Shown here in pieces: positions 15,899 to 24,235 of a stretch of DNA of 64,000 nt. The translations under genes and the position numbers were made by a program. Source of the stretch: a bacterium (GTDB taxonomy: Bacteria > Zixibacteria > MSB-5A5 > GN15 > FEB-12); NCBI GenBank assembly GCA_030612965.1, contig JAUWMW010000001.1, forward strand, positions 1 to 64,000, given 5' to 3'. Each line of letters starts with the position of its first letter. Within the stretch, counting starts at the first letter, position 1. The notes beneath the pieces were generated by a model. The model had not been told where the DNA came from. It did not search any database and saw only the letters and a list, made by a program, of their open reading frames with translations.

Positions 15899-16224
15899 TC
15901 ACTATTTACAAGTATATCTTGGATGAGAACAAAGACATCACCGAAGTCGAGATGCCTAGCGATGCCATCGTCCTTCATGTGCGTGAACAGAATAACAGGG
16001 TATGCGTGTGGGCGAAGGTGAATACTGACAGTGTGACCAGGACGCCTACTGTGCGAGTGCATCGCTTTCTTATTGTGGGTACTGGCCGTGAAGTTAAAGT
16101 CGATGATGGCGACATCCCAGGTTACACTTGCCGAGAGCTTGTCTATCGAGGCGCCGCGCACCTCGATGGCGGCTGTACTATCGCTCACGTCTTCGAGGTT
16201 CTGGTGGATGCCAAGAAAAAGTGA
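15895..16224 (+). CDS. DUF7352-like small protein
   Basis: 109 aa beginning 'MITIYKYILDENKDITEVEMPSDAIVLHVREQNNRVCVWAKVNT' and ending 'TIAHVFEVLVD'. This pattern (K-Y-x-L...MP..A.iLhv..Q......WA.v; ...HVFE) is that of the DUF7352 family common in phages. No biochemical function is known for the family. It overlaps the ATPase gene by 4 bp. Confidence 0.65.
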   Translation: MITIYKYILDENKDITEVEMPSDAIVLHVREQNNRVCVWAKVNTDSVTRTPTVRVHRFLIVGTGREVKVDDGDIPGYTCRELVYRGAAHLDGGCTIAHVFEVLVDAKKK

Positions 16225-16561
16225 CGCCCATAAAGAAGACTATCGCGAGTGGCGCTTGACCGATCACGGCAAGGAGATCTACCGTCTGTTCAAAGCCGAA
16301 GCTGTCTTCATTGCTGCGCGTCGGTACTACAACCGGGATGTACGGTTCTCGCGGTATTCAGCCCAGGCGATTGTCTATGTCATCCGCTATAAGCGAGAGA
16401 TGCAGCATGGTCCGGAGATCCAAGGTTACAAGGTGCCGAACAATTTCACGCGCTACCTCGGAGCTGAGGTTGTGGCGGAGGGTGCCGTGCCTCACGGGTT
16501 CTTCCCCACGGACGATCCGGAACCAAAACCATCAACTGTTCAGGAGGTCTTGAATGTCTAA
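16208..16561 (+). CDS. Hypothetical basic protein
   Basis: 117 aa from the ATG at 16208 (MPRKSDAHKEDY). It overlaps the previous gene by 17 bp, and a GAGG lies 9 nt upstream. It is rich in Arg, Lys and Tyr in the first two thirds and ends with a Pro/acidic tail. The central 'FKAEAVFIAARRYYNRDVRFSRYSAQAIVYVIRY' looks helical. No family is recognised. A DNA-binding role is possible but not shown. Confidence 0.55.
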   Translation: MPRKSDAHKEDYREWRLTDHGKEIYRLFKAEAVFIAARRYYNRDVRFSRYSAQAIVYVIRYKREMQHGPEIQGYKVPNNFTRYLGAEVVAEGAVPHGFFPTDDPEPKPSTVQEVLNV

Positions 16562-16856
16562 GGAGGCCGAGTTGTGGGCGCGGTTTGATGTCAGTGAGGA
16601 TCCTAACTATCCTGAGCGTCTTGGCAATCATTTCCACTTGTTGCCCCTCGGCGTTCGTACCGATAACTTTGGTGAGATTCAAGTTGCATGCGCCCCCCGT
16701 AACGGCGTAGACGTTGAACAGCTACAGGAGGCATCACGAACCATTGAACAGCGAAAGAAGTGCCCGCGCTGTTATGAATACTGGATAGAGCACCGCATTG
16801 ACAACTTAACAATGGATAGTGCTCAGAAGTCAACCGAACCGGAAAGGGTGGAGTGA
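16554..16856 (+). CDS. Hypothetical protein with CxxC pair
   Basis: 100 aa, ATG at 16554 after CAGGAGGT, overlapping the previous gene by 8 bp. A single 'CPRCYEYW' pair near residue 70 could bind metal if the protein dimerises. The N-terminal half is acidic and unlike any family I know. Confidence 0.6.
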   Translation: MSKEAELWARFDVSEDPNYPERLGNHFHLLPLGVRTDNFGEIQVACAPRNGVDVEQLQEASRTIEQRKKCPRCYEYWIEHRIDNLTMDSAQKSTEPERVE

Positions 16857-17242
16857 TGGCCTTTGTAAGGTTTGACCACAAACGAGATCAAAACCGTCAG
16901 GCACTTGATGGGTGCGTGACTATTGCTGCCTGCGGGATGATAAGAATCTCCCAAAATTTATTTCACGAGGTGTGTCCCGGGGCCGCCTTTGTTAGTCTTT
17001 ATTTTGATGAATCCACATCGAGTGTTGCTGTATCTCCTCTGCTGGAGAAGCCTGAGTATTCCGTCTTAAAGCTGTACCGCCCAACGGGAGGGAGTCGACA
17101 GGCCATTGGGATGTCTGGTCGTGGCCTACTAAAGAAGTACCATATAGCAACATGCCAATATCATATCCCCGCCACCATTGAAACCATTGACGGCAAAAAG
17201 ATGATCGTGTTTTCTGTAAAAAGGACCGTTAGCAGGCAATGA
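16856..17242 (+). CDS. Hypothetical protein
   Basis: 128 aa from the ATG at 16856 that overlaps the previous stop (GTGATGG), with GAAAGGGTGGAG upstream. A GTG at 16853 is also possible. The sequence alternates hydrophobic and polar residues ('YSVLKLYRPTGGSRQAIGMSG', 'ATIETIDGKKMIVFSVKR'), suggesting a small beta-barrel. No motif is recognised. Confidence 0.55.
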   Translation: MAFVRFDHKRDQNRQALDGCVTIAACGMIRISQNLFHEVCPGAAFVSLYFDESTSSVAVSPLLEKPEYSVLKLYRPTGGSRQAIGMSGRGLLKKYHIATCQYHIPATIETIDGKKMIVFSVKRTVSRQ

Positions 17243-17305
17243 CCTTCCGGTTACAGCCTGAAGATTGAAACCGGCCTATAGGCCAATCAAAGGAGTACAG
17301 CCACT

Positions 17306-17755
17306 ATGAAGGAACTTGAGGAATACAACGGATCCGAAACCGTTGAGACCGCGCTCGGTGATAAGATCGCCGTCGGGTTGAAGCTGAAAGCGCCCTACGG
17401 CGTCAAGCTACGGCCGTTCGTTGAAAAGTACCGGTCGTTCGTGCACTGGATGCGCAATCAGGGACAGGCAAGTCTGGACTTTGAGAGCACCGCCGTTCTG
17501 GCTGATGCTAAGATCAAAGTCGACAAGCCGGTGAAGTCAAGGAAGGACATGATGATCACGGTTGTATTTCCGTGCGGCGGCACGAACGGCTTCGAACTGC
17601 AATCGACGTTATTCAACCTGGCGCAGACTAAGACGCCGGTCGATGTCAAGATCGTGACCAGGCCGAAGCCGCCCGCAAAAACAACAAAACCAGCGCCCCA
17701 GCCCGGCGAGGAAGGAGCAGACAAGCAGGCGACGGCAAAAACATCCAAGAAGTGA
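17306..17755 (+). CDS. Hypothetical protein with Pro/Ala/Lys tail
   Basis: 149 aa. AAAGGAG lies 11 nt before the ATG. The first ~115 residues look folded ('DKIAVGLKLKAPYGVKLRPFVEKYRSFVHW'). The rest is a low-complexity K/P/A/T tail ending in KTSKK. Upstream, 17271-17282 is the perfect palindrome GGCCTATAGGCC. It is the last gene before the promoter and iterons at 17.77-17.91 kb. The function is unknown. Confidence 0.6.
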   Translation: MKELEEYNGSETVETALGDKIAVGLKLKAPYGVKLRPFVEKYRSFVHWMRNQGQASLDFESTAVLADAKIKVDKPVKSRKDMMITVVFPCGGTNGFELQSTLFNLAQTKTPVDVKIVTRPKPPAKTTKPAPQPGEEGADKQATAKTSKK

Positions 17756-17765
17756 TATTTTTTGC

Positions 17766-17794
17766 TTGCGCGCCGCAATCGGGTAGTATATTAT
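17766..17794 (+). promoter_or_regulatory. Promoter upstream of the replication genes
   Basis: TTGCGC (17766-17771), 17-nt spacer, TATTAT (17789-17794), preceded by a T-rich stretch. The predicted start falls at the ATG at 17801, which would open a leaderless 15-codon peptide (MQQRKTENP…) ending at 17848. It precedes the iterons and the initiator gene. The -35 is only moderately good. Confidence 0.6.
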
Positions 17795-17868
17795 GGTCTC
17801 ATGCAGCAACGTAAAACAGAGAACCCAAAATGCAACCACGGCAATTAACCCTGTAGATCGGGGCGGGC

Positions 17869-17912
17869 GGCCATCGGAAGGCCAATGGAAGGCCAATGGA
17901 AGGCCATCGGGC
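17869..17912 (+). repeat. Four tandem 11-bp iterons, candidate replication origin
   Basis: The units are GGCCATCGGAA, GGCCAATGGAA, GGCCAATGGAA and GGCCATCGGGC at exact 11-bp period, about one helical turn, so all copies face the same side of the DNA. They lie 62 bp before the start of the replication-initiator gene and after a promoter and a T-rich tract. Iterons next to an initiator gene are a standard origin design. The activity is inferred. Confidence 0.65.
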
Positions 17913-17974
17913 GACTCTGTGCCCGGCTGCATCCCGCCCTCATCTCGGGGCCTGCTACGCCAGGGACGGTGACA

Positions 17975-18970
17975 ATGACCGACGACCTTGATATTAGAGT
18001 CAAGACTGGCTTTCTACGCCATCCGAAAACACAACGCCTTTGCCGAATCATCGGTGAGGACGCCCCACAGCGGCTCCTGCAGCTCTGGTGCTTCTGCCGG
18101 TTGAACCGGCCCGACGGCGTCCTCACCTACATGGACAACATCTCAATAGCGATCGCAGCCGACTACAGCGGCGATCCGGATCAGTTCATCAATACTCTAG
18201 TCGATGAACGCTGGCTTGATTTGCACGATATGCACGGCACCTACCAAGTTCACGATTGGGAAGAGCATCAGGGTTGGTCGTCCGGTGCTGAACGTCGGAA
18301 GGCGGCCGCCCGCTACGCCGCCCTGGTCAAAAATCACAGCCAAACTTATGCGGACCGCGTTATGCCAGGCTGGCGTGAGCACAAAATCACAACTCGACCT
18401 GCGCCCGCACCCCCAATTAAGCCTGCGGGCGCACAGAAAGGTACAACTCGACCTGCGCCCGCACCCCTATCTGTAACAAAGGGCAGTGCCCCGTCTCCTT
18501 CCCTTTCCGTCTCCTTTCCGTCTCCTAAATACAGAGAGGCGAGTTGTACTATGAAAAGCACAACTCAAGTTGAGGAGGAAAGGGCGAGTTGTGCTATGAA
18601 AACAACTTCCAACCACGACAAGAAAACACCACCGATGGCGGTTATCGTCGCTGTCATTGATGATCTGAATGAGGTCACTGGACGGACAGACTCACAGCAC
18701 AAGTTCAAAAGAGTGGGATCCACGATAAAGCTAATACGCGATCGAATGGTCATCGACGGCGCAACCGTGGACGATTTCAAACATGTGCACCGAGTTCAGT
18801 GGGCAAAGTGGCAGGGCCGGAAGAGTTCCGATGGCGTGCCTATGACTGATTTTATGAGACCGAAGACACTCTATAATCCGACGAACTTTGAGCAATACCG
18901 AGCAAGCTCGATGCCTCAGGATATTTCAAGTGGAGATCAGTATGGAGAATCTGGAAAAGTCGCTGTTTAA
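17975..18970 (+). CDS. Replication initiator / replisome organizer-like protein (Phg_2220_C type)
   Basis: 331 aa from the ATG at 17975. An upstream in-frame ATG (17885) would run through the iterons and is rejected. The N-terminal ~110 residues ('VKTGFLRHPKTQRLCRIIGEDAPQRLLQLWCFCR') look like a winged-helix domain of phage replisome organizers. A Pro-rich linker with two near-identical segments (TTRPAPAP) follows. The C-terminal 'VIDDLNEVTGRT..KFKRVGSTIKLIRDRMVIDGATVDDFKHV…MRPKTLYNPTNFEQY' is the conserved phage C-terminal domain. It probably binds the iterons and recruits the DnaC-like loader encoded by the overlapping next gene. Confidence 0.8.
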   Translation: MTDDLDIRVKTGFLRHPKTQRLCRIIGEDAPQRLLQLWCFCRLNRPDGVLTYMDNISIAIAADYSGDPDQFINTLVDERWLDLHDMHGTYQVHDWEEHQGWSSGAERRKAAARYAALVKNHSQTYADRVMPGWREHKITTRPAPAPPIKPAGAQKGTTRPAPAPLSVTKGSAPSPSLSVSFPSPKYREASCTMKSTTQVEEERASCAMKTTSNHDKKTPPMAVIVAVIDDLNEVTGRTDSQHKFKRVGSTIKLIRDRMVIDGATVDDFKHVHRVQWAKWQGRKSSDGVPMTDFMRPKTLYNPTNFEQYRASSMPQDISSGDQYGESGKVAV

Positions 18971-19637
18971 TTACGCCGTCGGTCAGTTTGTGGCGAAGCG
19001 TCACCATCTGGTCACCTGGGAGAATGTGCCCTTGTTGGTACGCAAAGAAGCCCGGGCGGCAGGTGACAGCCTTTCCACGAACAATCCTCACGGCCTCTTG
19101 ATTTTGGGACCAGTAGGATCCGGTAAAACGTCTGTAATAGCTTTGATCGTAATCGATCATTTACGGCGGGTCATCAAAAGGGTGACATCCGAATCCTGGA
19201 AAGATTGGCAAGCGTTGAGTATCGATCCAGACTTTAGAATTTTAGAGTATACCTACCAACATCTCGGTTTGAGAATTACATCAGTGACCCATAGCGAGCT
19301 GGTGCAGAAACTTCGCGCTCACTTCAAAGCCGAAGATCGAGGTGAGATTGTGCGGGGCTTCCCTGATGATTTAGAAAAGCGAATTGTCTTGATCGACGAC
19401 CTTGGTGTAGCACACGATGACCGCTCCGGATGGAACCTATCGCTCCAGGAAGACTACTTTGACTGGCGATGGCGTGAGAACCTTCCGACGTTCATCACAA
19501 CCAACCGTGCCGCCAAGAGGGAGTCTCCTGACTACATTAGAAAATGGCCCGGTTGGGAGCGGATAGTTGATCGCATCTGTGATCCGGAGTTTATGACAAC
19601 GGTGGTGTTGAACCGTGAAAGCAGGAGGCGGGCATGA
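18942..19637 (+). CDS. DnaC-like helicase loader ATPase
   Basis: 231 aa from the ATG at 18942 (GTGGAGAT upstream), overlapping the initiator gene by 29 bp. It has Walker A GPVGSGKT at ~56-63, Walker B 'RIVLIDDLG' around residue 150 and the sensor-like 'TFITTNRA'. Together with the C-terminal 'ERIVDRICDPEFM', this is the DnaC/IstB-type AAA+ pattern. It should load a replicative helicase, probably the host's, since no helicase gene is seen here. Confidence 0.85.
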   Translation: MENLEKSLFNYAVGQFVAKRHHLVTWENVPLLVRKEARAAGDSLSTNNPHGLLILGPVGSGKTSVIALIVIDHLRRVIKRVTSESWKDWQALSIDPDFRILEYTYQHLGLRITSVTHSELVQKLRAHFKAEDRGEIVRGFPDDLEKRIVLIDDLGVAHDDRSGWNLSLQEDYFDWRWRENLPTFITTNRAAKRESPDYIRKWPGWERIVDRICDPEFMTTVVLNRESRRRA

Positions 19638-20818
19638 ACTGGCCGGAGCAAATCAACCAAGTCGTTTGTGCGGACGTGCTGGATTATCTTTCGGGGATTC
19701 CGGACGGGGTAGTGCAGACCTGCATCACCAGCCCGCCGTATTGGGGACTGAGAGATTATGGTGTTCTTGGTCAGCTTGGTCTTGAGTCCACACCCGAAGA
19801 GTACGTAGCCAAGATGGTTGAGATATTCGCTGAGGTTCGAAGGGTGCTGCGAGACGACGGGACTGTTTGGTTAAATATAAGCGATTCGTCCGCATCGGGT
19901 AAAGGTACTTGTCATAATCCCGGTGGTGGTGAAAACAGTATCGGCAGAGAACGCAAGGCCGCGGGTGCATACCCGTTGAATCGAGGCAATAAGTCAACCT
20001 TGGCGGCGTTTGGATTAAAGCCAAAAGACCTATGTCTAATACCTTATCGCATGATTCTGGCGTTGCAAGCCGATGGATGGTGGATACGTTCCGCAATCGT
20101 CTGGGCGAAGGGTCTATCTTTCTGTGATTCCTACGTTGGTTCTATCATGCCCGATTCAGCAGAGGACCGCCCATCATCGGCTTATGAAATGGTCTATTTG
20201 TTGAGTAAGAGTAGACGGTATTATTACGATTACATAGCGGTTAAGGAGTCGTCGGTCAAAGGTGCGGCAGGATCGACATTTAACACGGGGAAAACAGCCG
20301 TTCATCAGGGGGGTAAAGCTTCTGATGCGGAGCGTGTGGAGAGCGGTACTCGTAACTTGCGGAACGTCTGGGTCATACAATCAGAGAAATGTTCCCATGC
20401 TCACTTTGCTACCTTCCCGACAAAGTTGGTGGAACCGTGTATTCTGGCTGGGACATCCGAGAAGGGTCAATGTCCGGAGTGCGGCAAGCCCTGGGTGCGG
20501 GTGGTGAGTAAGCCAACTGGCGGAACGACCGGTAAAGGTTGGCAACCACATATAGACGATGACATTACAGGAAACAGTGGTGGAAAGGTCGGACAAAAAG
20601 TGTGGGATACCTATAGCCCAGGTTCAACTCTCGGCTGGCGTCCTGACTGTGAGTGCGGCGGTGATCCGGTCCCCCAGATCGTTCTCGATCCCTTTGGTGG
20701 TAAGGGCACGACAGCCAAACGAGCCAAGGAACTCGGCAGAGATTATTTGACGTGTGATCTCAATGAGGAGTACTGTCAGTTGGCAAGGCAAGAGTTAAGT
20801 CAAGAGGAATTGTTTTGA
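19634..20818 (+). CDS. DNA methyltransferase, N4-cytosine-type (SPPY)
   Basis: 394 aa. Motif IV is SPPYW at residues 33-38 and motif I is 'LDPFGGKGTT' near the C-terminus, an order typical of beta-class enzymes. SPPY favours N4-cytosine, though N6-adenine members exist. A CxxC…CxC insert ('CPECGKPW', 'DCECGG') sits before motif I. No restriction partner is adjacent, so it is likely an orphan protective or regulatory enzyme. It overlaps the loader gene by 4 bp. Confidence 0.85.
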   Translation: MNWPEQINQVVCADVLDYLSGIPDGVVQTCITSPPYWGLRDYGVLGQLGLESTPEEYVAKMVEIFAEVRRVLRDDGTVWLNISDSSASGKGTCHNPGGGENSIGRERKAAGAYPLNRGNKSTLAAFGLKPKDLCLIPYRMILALQADGWWIRSAIVWAKGLSFCDSYVGSIMPDSAEDRPSSAYEMVYLLSKSRRYYYDYIAVKESSVKGAAGSTFNTGKTAVHQGGKASDAERVESGTRNLRNVWVIQSEKCSHAHFATFPTKLVEPCILAGTSEKGQCPECGKPWVRVVSKPTGGTTGKGWQPHIDDDITGNSGGKVGQKVWDTYSPGSTLGWRPDCECGGDPVPQIVLDPFGGKGTTAKRAKELGRDYLTCDLNEEYCQLARQELSQEELF

Positions 20819-21171
20819 ACCCGGCGGCTCCAATTAAGGTGCCTTGGACCGGCGTCGGTCGCAACCTGATCCGTCTCTGGGTGGATACTCACCTTGACCG
20901 GGTAATCGGCTATGATTTGATTCGCGCTGCGGTGGATGGCGACACACCATCAGAGATGGAAGGTAAGATCGGCGGGCGTCTCAATGTGACGGTGTCCGGT
21001 GCTGTCGGTGTTTTTGGTAAACCGTCTTTCCTGAAGGTGCGTGGTCGCAAAGAGCGGTACGTCGATTTGGAATGTGAGTTGCGAGCTGCCGAGGGTCGCA
21101 TAGTTGAGCACACGGTGGTTTCACAGATATCAGGTGTCACCGTGGAGAACTCGAATGTGGTACAACTGTAA
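20815..21171 (+). CDS. Hypothetical protein
   Basis: 118 aa from a TTG at 20815 that overlaps the methyltransferase stop (TTGA), with AGAGGAA 7 nt upstream. The sequence is mixed alpha/beta ('IGYDLIRAAVDGDTPSEMEGKIGGRLNVTVSG'). No family is recognised. Confidence 0.55.
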   Translation: MNPAAPIKVPWTGVGRNLIRLWVDTHLDRVIGYDLIRAAVDGDTPSEMEGKIGGRLNVTVSGAVGVFGKPSFLKVRGRKERYVDLECELRAAEGRIVEHTVVSQISGVTVENSNVVQL

Positions 21172-21186
21172 ACGAAGGGAGCACAG

Positions 21187-21804
21187 ATGGCGAACGGGAA
21201 GATTTGTTACATGGACTGCGAGACCACAGGGACCGACCCAAGTGAACACGCCCTCATCGAGGTCGCGATGATCGTTGTCGATCATGGCGACCAAGTGGGT
21301 GAGAAAGTCTGGCGGATGCGTCCATTCGCGCAGGACAAGATCAACAAGGAAGCCTTAGAAAAAAATGGGCTTGACCGTGCGGACATTCTTGCCTATCCCG
21401 ACCCGGTCGCTCAATGGCAATCAATCGAGAAATGGCTCGGACGATTCGTAAAGAAGCTCGACAAGAACGACAAGCTGAGTCCCGCCGGTCATCATGTCGG
21501 CTTCGACGTGAACTTCCTGAAGGCACTCTGGCGCAAGGCAGACAAGGAAAAGAAGGGCATCTTCTATGGGTCCTGGTTTGACTACCGGACAATCGATAGT
21601 GGTGCCTTTGTGAACTGGTTGATCATGGCGGGTGCGCTGAATCTGCCCGACTATAAGCTCGGCACGCTGTGCGAGCATTTCGGGATAGAACTCACGGACG
21701 CACATACTGCTTTCGCCGATGCACATGCTGCCCGGCAACTTATCAACGTGCTGGCGAAAAACCACCTCTGTTGGCCGGGCGCCGACAAGGCGGAAAGGAA
21801 ATAA
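21187..21804 (+). CDS. DnaQ-like DEDD 3'-5' exonuclease
   Basis: 205 aa with the RNase-T/DnaQ fold. Exo I is 'YMDCETTGTDP' (D, E). Exo II lies at 'SPAGHHVGFDVNFL' (D). Exo III is 'DAHTAFADAHAARQL' (H, D), giving DEDDh residues. SD AAGGGAG precedes the ATG. It may proofread, degrade ssDNA or process RNA primers. No DNA polymerase gene is visible in the window, so it may assist the host polymerase or act in recombination. Confidence 0.85.
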   Translation: MANGKICYMDCETTGTDPSEHALIEVAMIVVDHGDQVGEKVWRMRPFAQDKINKEALEKNGLDRADILAYPDPVAQWQSIEKWLGRFVKKLDKNDKLSPAGHHVGFDVNFLKALWRKADKEKKGIFYGSWFDYRTIDSGAFVNWLIMAGALNLPDYKLGTLCEHFGIELTDAHTAFADAHAARQLINVLAKNHLCWPGADKAERK

Positions 21805-21808
21805 GAGA

Positions 21809-22339
21809 ATGACGGAGCGGGACATTCAAAATGCACTATACGATTGGAGAGTAAGAACCGCCCCTTTTCCGATAGTGGTCCCCAATATATATCTTTGGCG
21901 GTGGGAATCTGACTTGATCTATTTGAGTCGCAGTTTCTATGCGACAGAGTACGAGATAAAGTTAACACATTCAGACTTTCTTGCAGATCGGAAAAAAGTA
22001 ATAAAGCATGATTGTTTAGCCGGCAAGTACCGCGAAGATGGTCCTTCTGAGTTTTTCTATGTTTGCCCGCGTGGGGTTATCGTTGTTGATGAATTGCCAC
22101 CCTATGCTGGATTGATGTATATTGAAAAGCGCAAGCCATCTAAGTATCTGTATTCTCCAGGTTGGCTATCGGATTATAAAATCACTCAGATTCGGCGTCG
22201 ACGGCGGAAAAATGCTAAGAAATTAAATGATAGTCAGATCCGGTCTCTGTTAGAGAAGGGTGTTACCCGATATTGGTCACTTCAACGACATATAAGAAAT
22301 AATGGTGGACACCCCGACGACGCCGGAGAAAGGAAATAG
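21809..22339 (+). CDS. Putative PD-(D/E)XK nuclease
   Basis: 176 aa from the ATG at 21809, 4 bp after the previous stop. The segment 'WESDLIYLSRSFYATEYEIKLTHSDFLAD' has an Asp followed ~12 residues later by E-x-E-I-K, the spacing of the PD-(D/E)XK nuclease core. The C-terminus is strongly basic (RRRRRKNAKK). It lies among recombination genes (DnaQ-like, RusA). It might be a small endonuclease or a DNA-binding restriction-like fold. Motif-based only. Confidence 0.55.
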   Translation: MTERDIQNALYDWRVRTAPFPIVVPNIYLWRWESDLIYLSRSFYATEYEIKLTHSDFLADRKKVIKHDCLAGKYREDGPSEFFYVCPRGVIVVDELPPYAGLMYIEKRKPSKYLYSPGWLSDYKITQIRRRRRKNAKKLNDSQIRSLLEKGVTRYWSLQRHIRNNGGHPDDAGERK

Positions 22340-22342
22340 AAT

Positions 22343-22639
22343 ATGATCAAACTGCTACAGATTCACACCAGCTTTGCCTTTGAGGTTCATCGATATGAAG
22401 ACGGTCCATCAATCTCGTTATCGTTAGATGTGACAACCAACGGCGTCAACGAGGACGGTAAGGAGCTGACGATCGACGAAACGCTGGCCATTCACATGCA
22501 CACCATGAAGGACCTCCAGGAAGGCAAGCTGCAAGAGACCCTTGAACAGCGTGGCATCAAGATATTGATGGCCCAGGCTGAATACAGCAAGCCGGATGTG
22601 GTGCCGTCCCTAACCAAAGGCGGAACCGATGGACCTTAA
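22343..22639 (+). CDS. Hypothetical protein
   Basis: 98 aa, ATG at 22343 just after the previous gene. It shows one predicted beta sheet ('FEVHRYEDGPSISLSLDVTTNG') followed by a helix ('LAIHMHTMKDLQEGKLQETLEQ'). No motif is recognised. It overlaps the next gene by 11 bp. Confidence 0.5.
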   Translation: MIKLLQIHTSFAFEVHRYEDGPSISLSLDVTTNGVNEDGKELTIDETLAIHMHTMKDLQEGKLQETLEQRGIKILMAQAEYSKPDVVPSLTKGGTDGP

Positions 22640-23393
22640 CGATCCCCGCGTGCCATGTACTGTCATCTATCGTGCGTCCTTAGATGGCTTCGAGATTCGT
22701 CGCGCTGGCTCGGGTGAGATGTCTGGGGATGTCCGGGTGCTCATTATCACCCGTGACGATGTACTCAAACGTCACTGCAACGGTCTCCGGATCACTCCGG
22801 AGTTGTTTGAGGCTATGCGTAAGGTGCTCGCCGTGATAGATGCACGACAGATGCGTGGTGAAGATATGGACCTGTCAATCAATAGCACCTCCTATGGCAG
22901 CATGTTCCCGTTCAATCTGGACCGGCCCCAAGAAGAATCTGAGTGCTGTGCGGTGGAGCTTGCACAAACAACAAAGGAGGCCGCAGCGAGGGCGGCCGCC
23001 TTGGAGAAAGAGTTCAATGAGAAGAAGAAGCGTCAATGTCGGCACTGGACTATCCTTTTCAGCACAATGTGGTTGGTGGCTGGCCTGATTGGACTGTTCG
23101 CCTGGACAGGGCTGGGCTGGAAGGGATCTGTTTGTATCTTCGTCGTTGTGGGTAGCATCCAGAATTTGATCTCGAATATCTGGCATGATGGGGTCTATCT
23201 CGGCGTCAATCTGGAACATTGGTGTCTGTACGGTGCTAGCCTCGTTCTCGGTCCGACGTTTATTGCGCAGTATGTCGGTGTTTCGCACATCGGCGTCGGC
23301 TTCGGTGTGCTGATCTTAGCAATTGGAATCATGCATGCCATCTGGAAGGTCTTACTGCCTTGGGGGCGGCGGAAAAGGAAGATAGATAGATGA
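22629..23393 (+). CDS. Membrane protein with coiled coil
   Basis: 254 aa. Residues 1-105 look soluble, ~108-135 form a charged coiled coil (KEAAARAAALEKEFNEKKKRQ), and ~140-240 contain three or four membrane helices ('TMWLVAGLIGLFAW', 'VCIFVVVGSI', 'GVGFGVLILAIGIM'). The tail is very basic (GRRKRKIDR). This is unusual in a replication block. Membrane anchoring of replication or superinfection exclusion are possible. Nothing in the sequence decides. Confidence 0.6.
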   Translation: MDLNDPRVPCTVIYRASLDGFEIRRAGSGEMSGDVRVLIITRDDVLKRHCNGLRITPELFEAMRKVLAVIDARQMRGEDMDLSINSTSYGSMFPFNLDRPQEESECCAVELAQTTKEAAARAAALEKEFNEKKKRQCRHWTILFSTMWLVAGLIGLFAWTGLGWKGSVCIFVVVGSIQNLISNIWHDGVYLGVNLEHWCLYGASLVLGPTFIAQYVGVSHIGVGFGVLILAIGIMHAIWKVLLPWGRRKRKIDR

Positions 23394-23578
23394 ATCTGTT
23401 AGAGCTTAATGCAATCATAGAAGCTTTGGAGCCGTTCGTTCGCTACCGTGAGAGCATTTACGAAAACCTGCCGGAGGACTACCCCGTTACACGTGAGGAC
23501 AAACCTCCACAACTCACAGTGGCGAACCTCGACCGGTTGGTCGCCTTACATAAAACACTTAGTTCTCGGGAGGTCTGA
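23390..23578 (+). CDS. Small acidic protein
   Basis: 62 aa, ATG overlapping the previous stop (ATGA). It has two predicted helices ('LLELNAIIEALEPFVRYRESIYENL', 'LTVANLDRLVALHKTL'). Its stop is followed directly by the RusA GTG. The function is unknown. Confidence 0.5.
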   Translation: MNLLELNAIIEALEPFVRYRESIYENLPEDYPVTREDKPPQLTVANLDRLVALHKTLSSREV

Positions 23579-24226
23579 GTGAGTCGACGATCTGGTGACA
23601 TGGTTATCCGCGTGTATGGCACGGCCCGACCCTGGCCGAAGGTGCAGACCGGCTATAAGGAAAGGAAGGGCAAGATAGTGCCTATCCCACTCAAAAAAGA
23701 CTTCCGGACACGCACCGTCACCGACCCGTGGACCGGCGAGAAGTCCACGCAACGGCATGATCGTGGCTACAAGATGCGATGGTTCGAGCACGTCCGTGAA
23801 AACGTGCTCATCTGGATGCGTGAGCACGAGCGCCAGCCGTTCGAACGAAATCATCCGGTGGCGATCGGCTGTCTGTTCTTTGTGCAGAAACCGAAGTCGT
23901 CGCAGCTACCATACCCAACGTGTACCCCCGACTTAGACAACTATCGGTACGGTATCCCGAACATGCTGAAGCGGACGCCGGACATCAAGCGCGGTGTCGT
24001 CCCTGGCCCGTATCCGGAAGGCGTCGCCTTCTACGATGATGACCAAGTGATCTGGGCGGCGTCGCCGGATGGCATGTTGTGGGCGTCACAGGCAAACCCG
24101 CCTGGCGTGCTCATCACGATTATTGATTTAATACAACGACCCGACCCTTTAGAGTGGGGTCGTGCTATAGACAAGGATGTCTGCGCACAAACTGTTGCGC
24201 TTGGCAATGAAGCTCTTTATGGATAG
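23579..24226 (+). CDS. rusA: RusA-like Holliday-junction resolvase
   Basis: 215 aa from a GTG at 23579 with GGGAGG 6 nt upstream. 'PTCTPDLDNYRYGIPNMLKRTPD' and 'VAFYDDDQVIW' contain the conserved catalytic aspartates of RusA endonucleases (D-x-D-N, and the D-D pair). The dimeric enzyme resolves four-way junctions made by the phage recombination system and may debranch DNA before packaging. An ATG at 23600 would remove seven residues. Confidence 0.85.
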   Translation: MSRRSGDMVIRVYGTARPWPKVQTGYKERKGKIVPIPLKKDFRTRTVTDPWTGEKSTQRHDRGYKMRWFEHVRENVLIWMREHERQPFERNHPVAIGCLFFVQKPKSSQLPYPTCTPDLDNYRYGIPNMLKRTPDIKRGVVPGPYPEGVAFYDDDQVIWAASPDGMLWASQANPPGVLITIIDLIQRPDPLEWGRAIDKDVCAQTVALGNEALYG

Positions 24227-24235
24227 GAGGCATGA

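Noticed and set aside
17271..17282. Palindrome GGCCTATAGGCC as a terminator
   Set aside because: It is not followed by a U-run and transcription must continue into the gene at 17306; an operator or chance palindrome is as likely.
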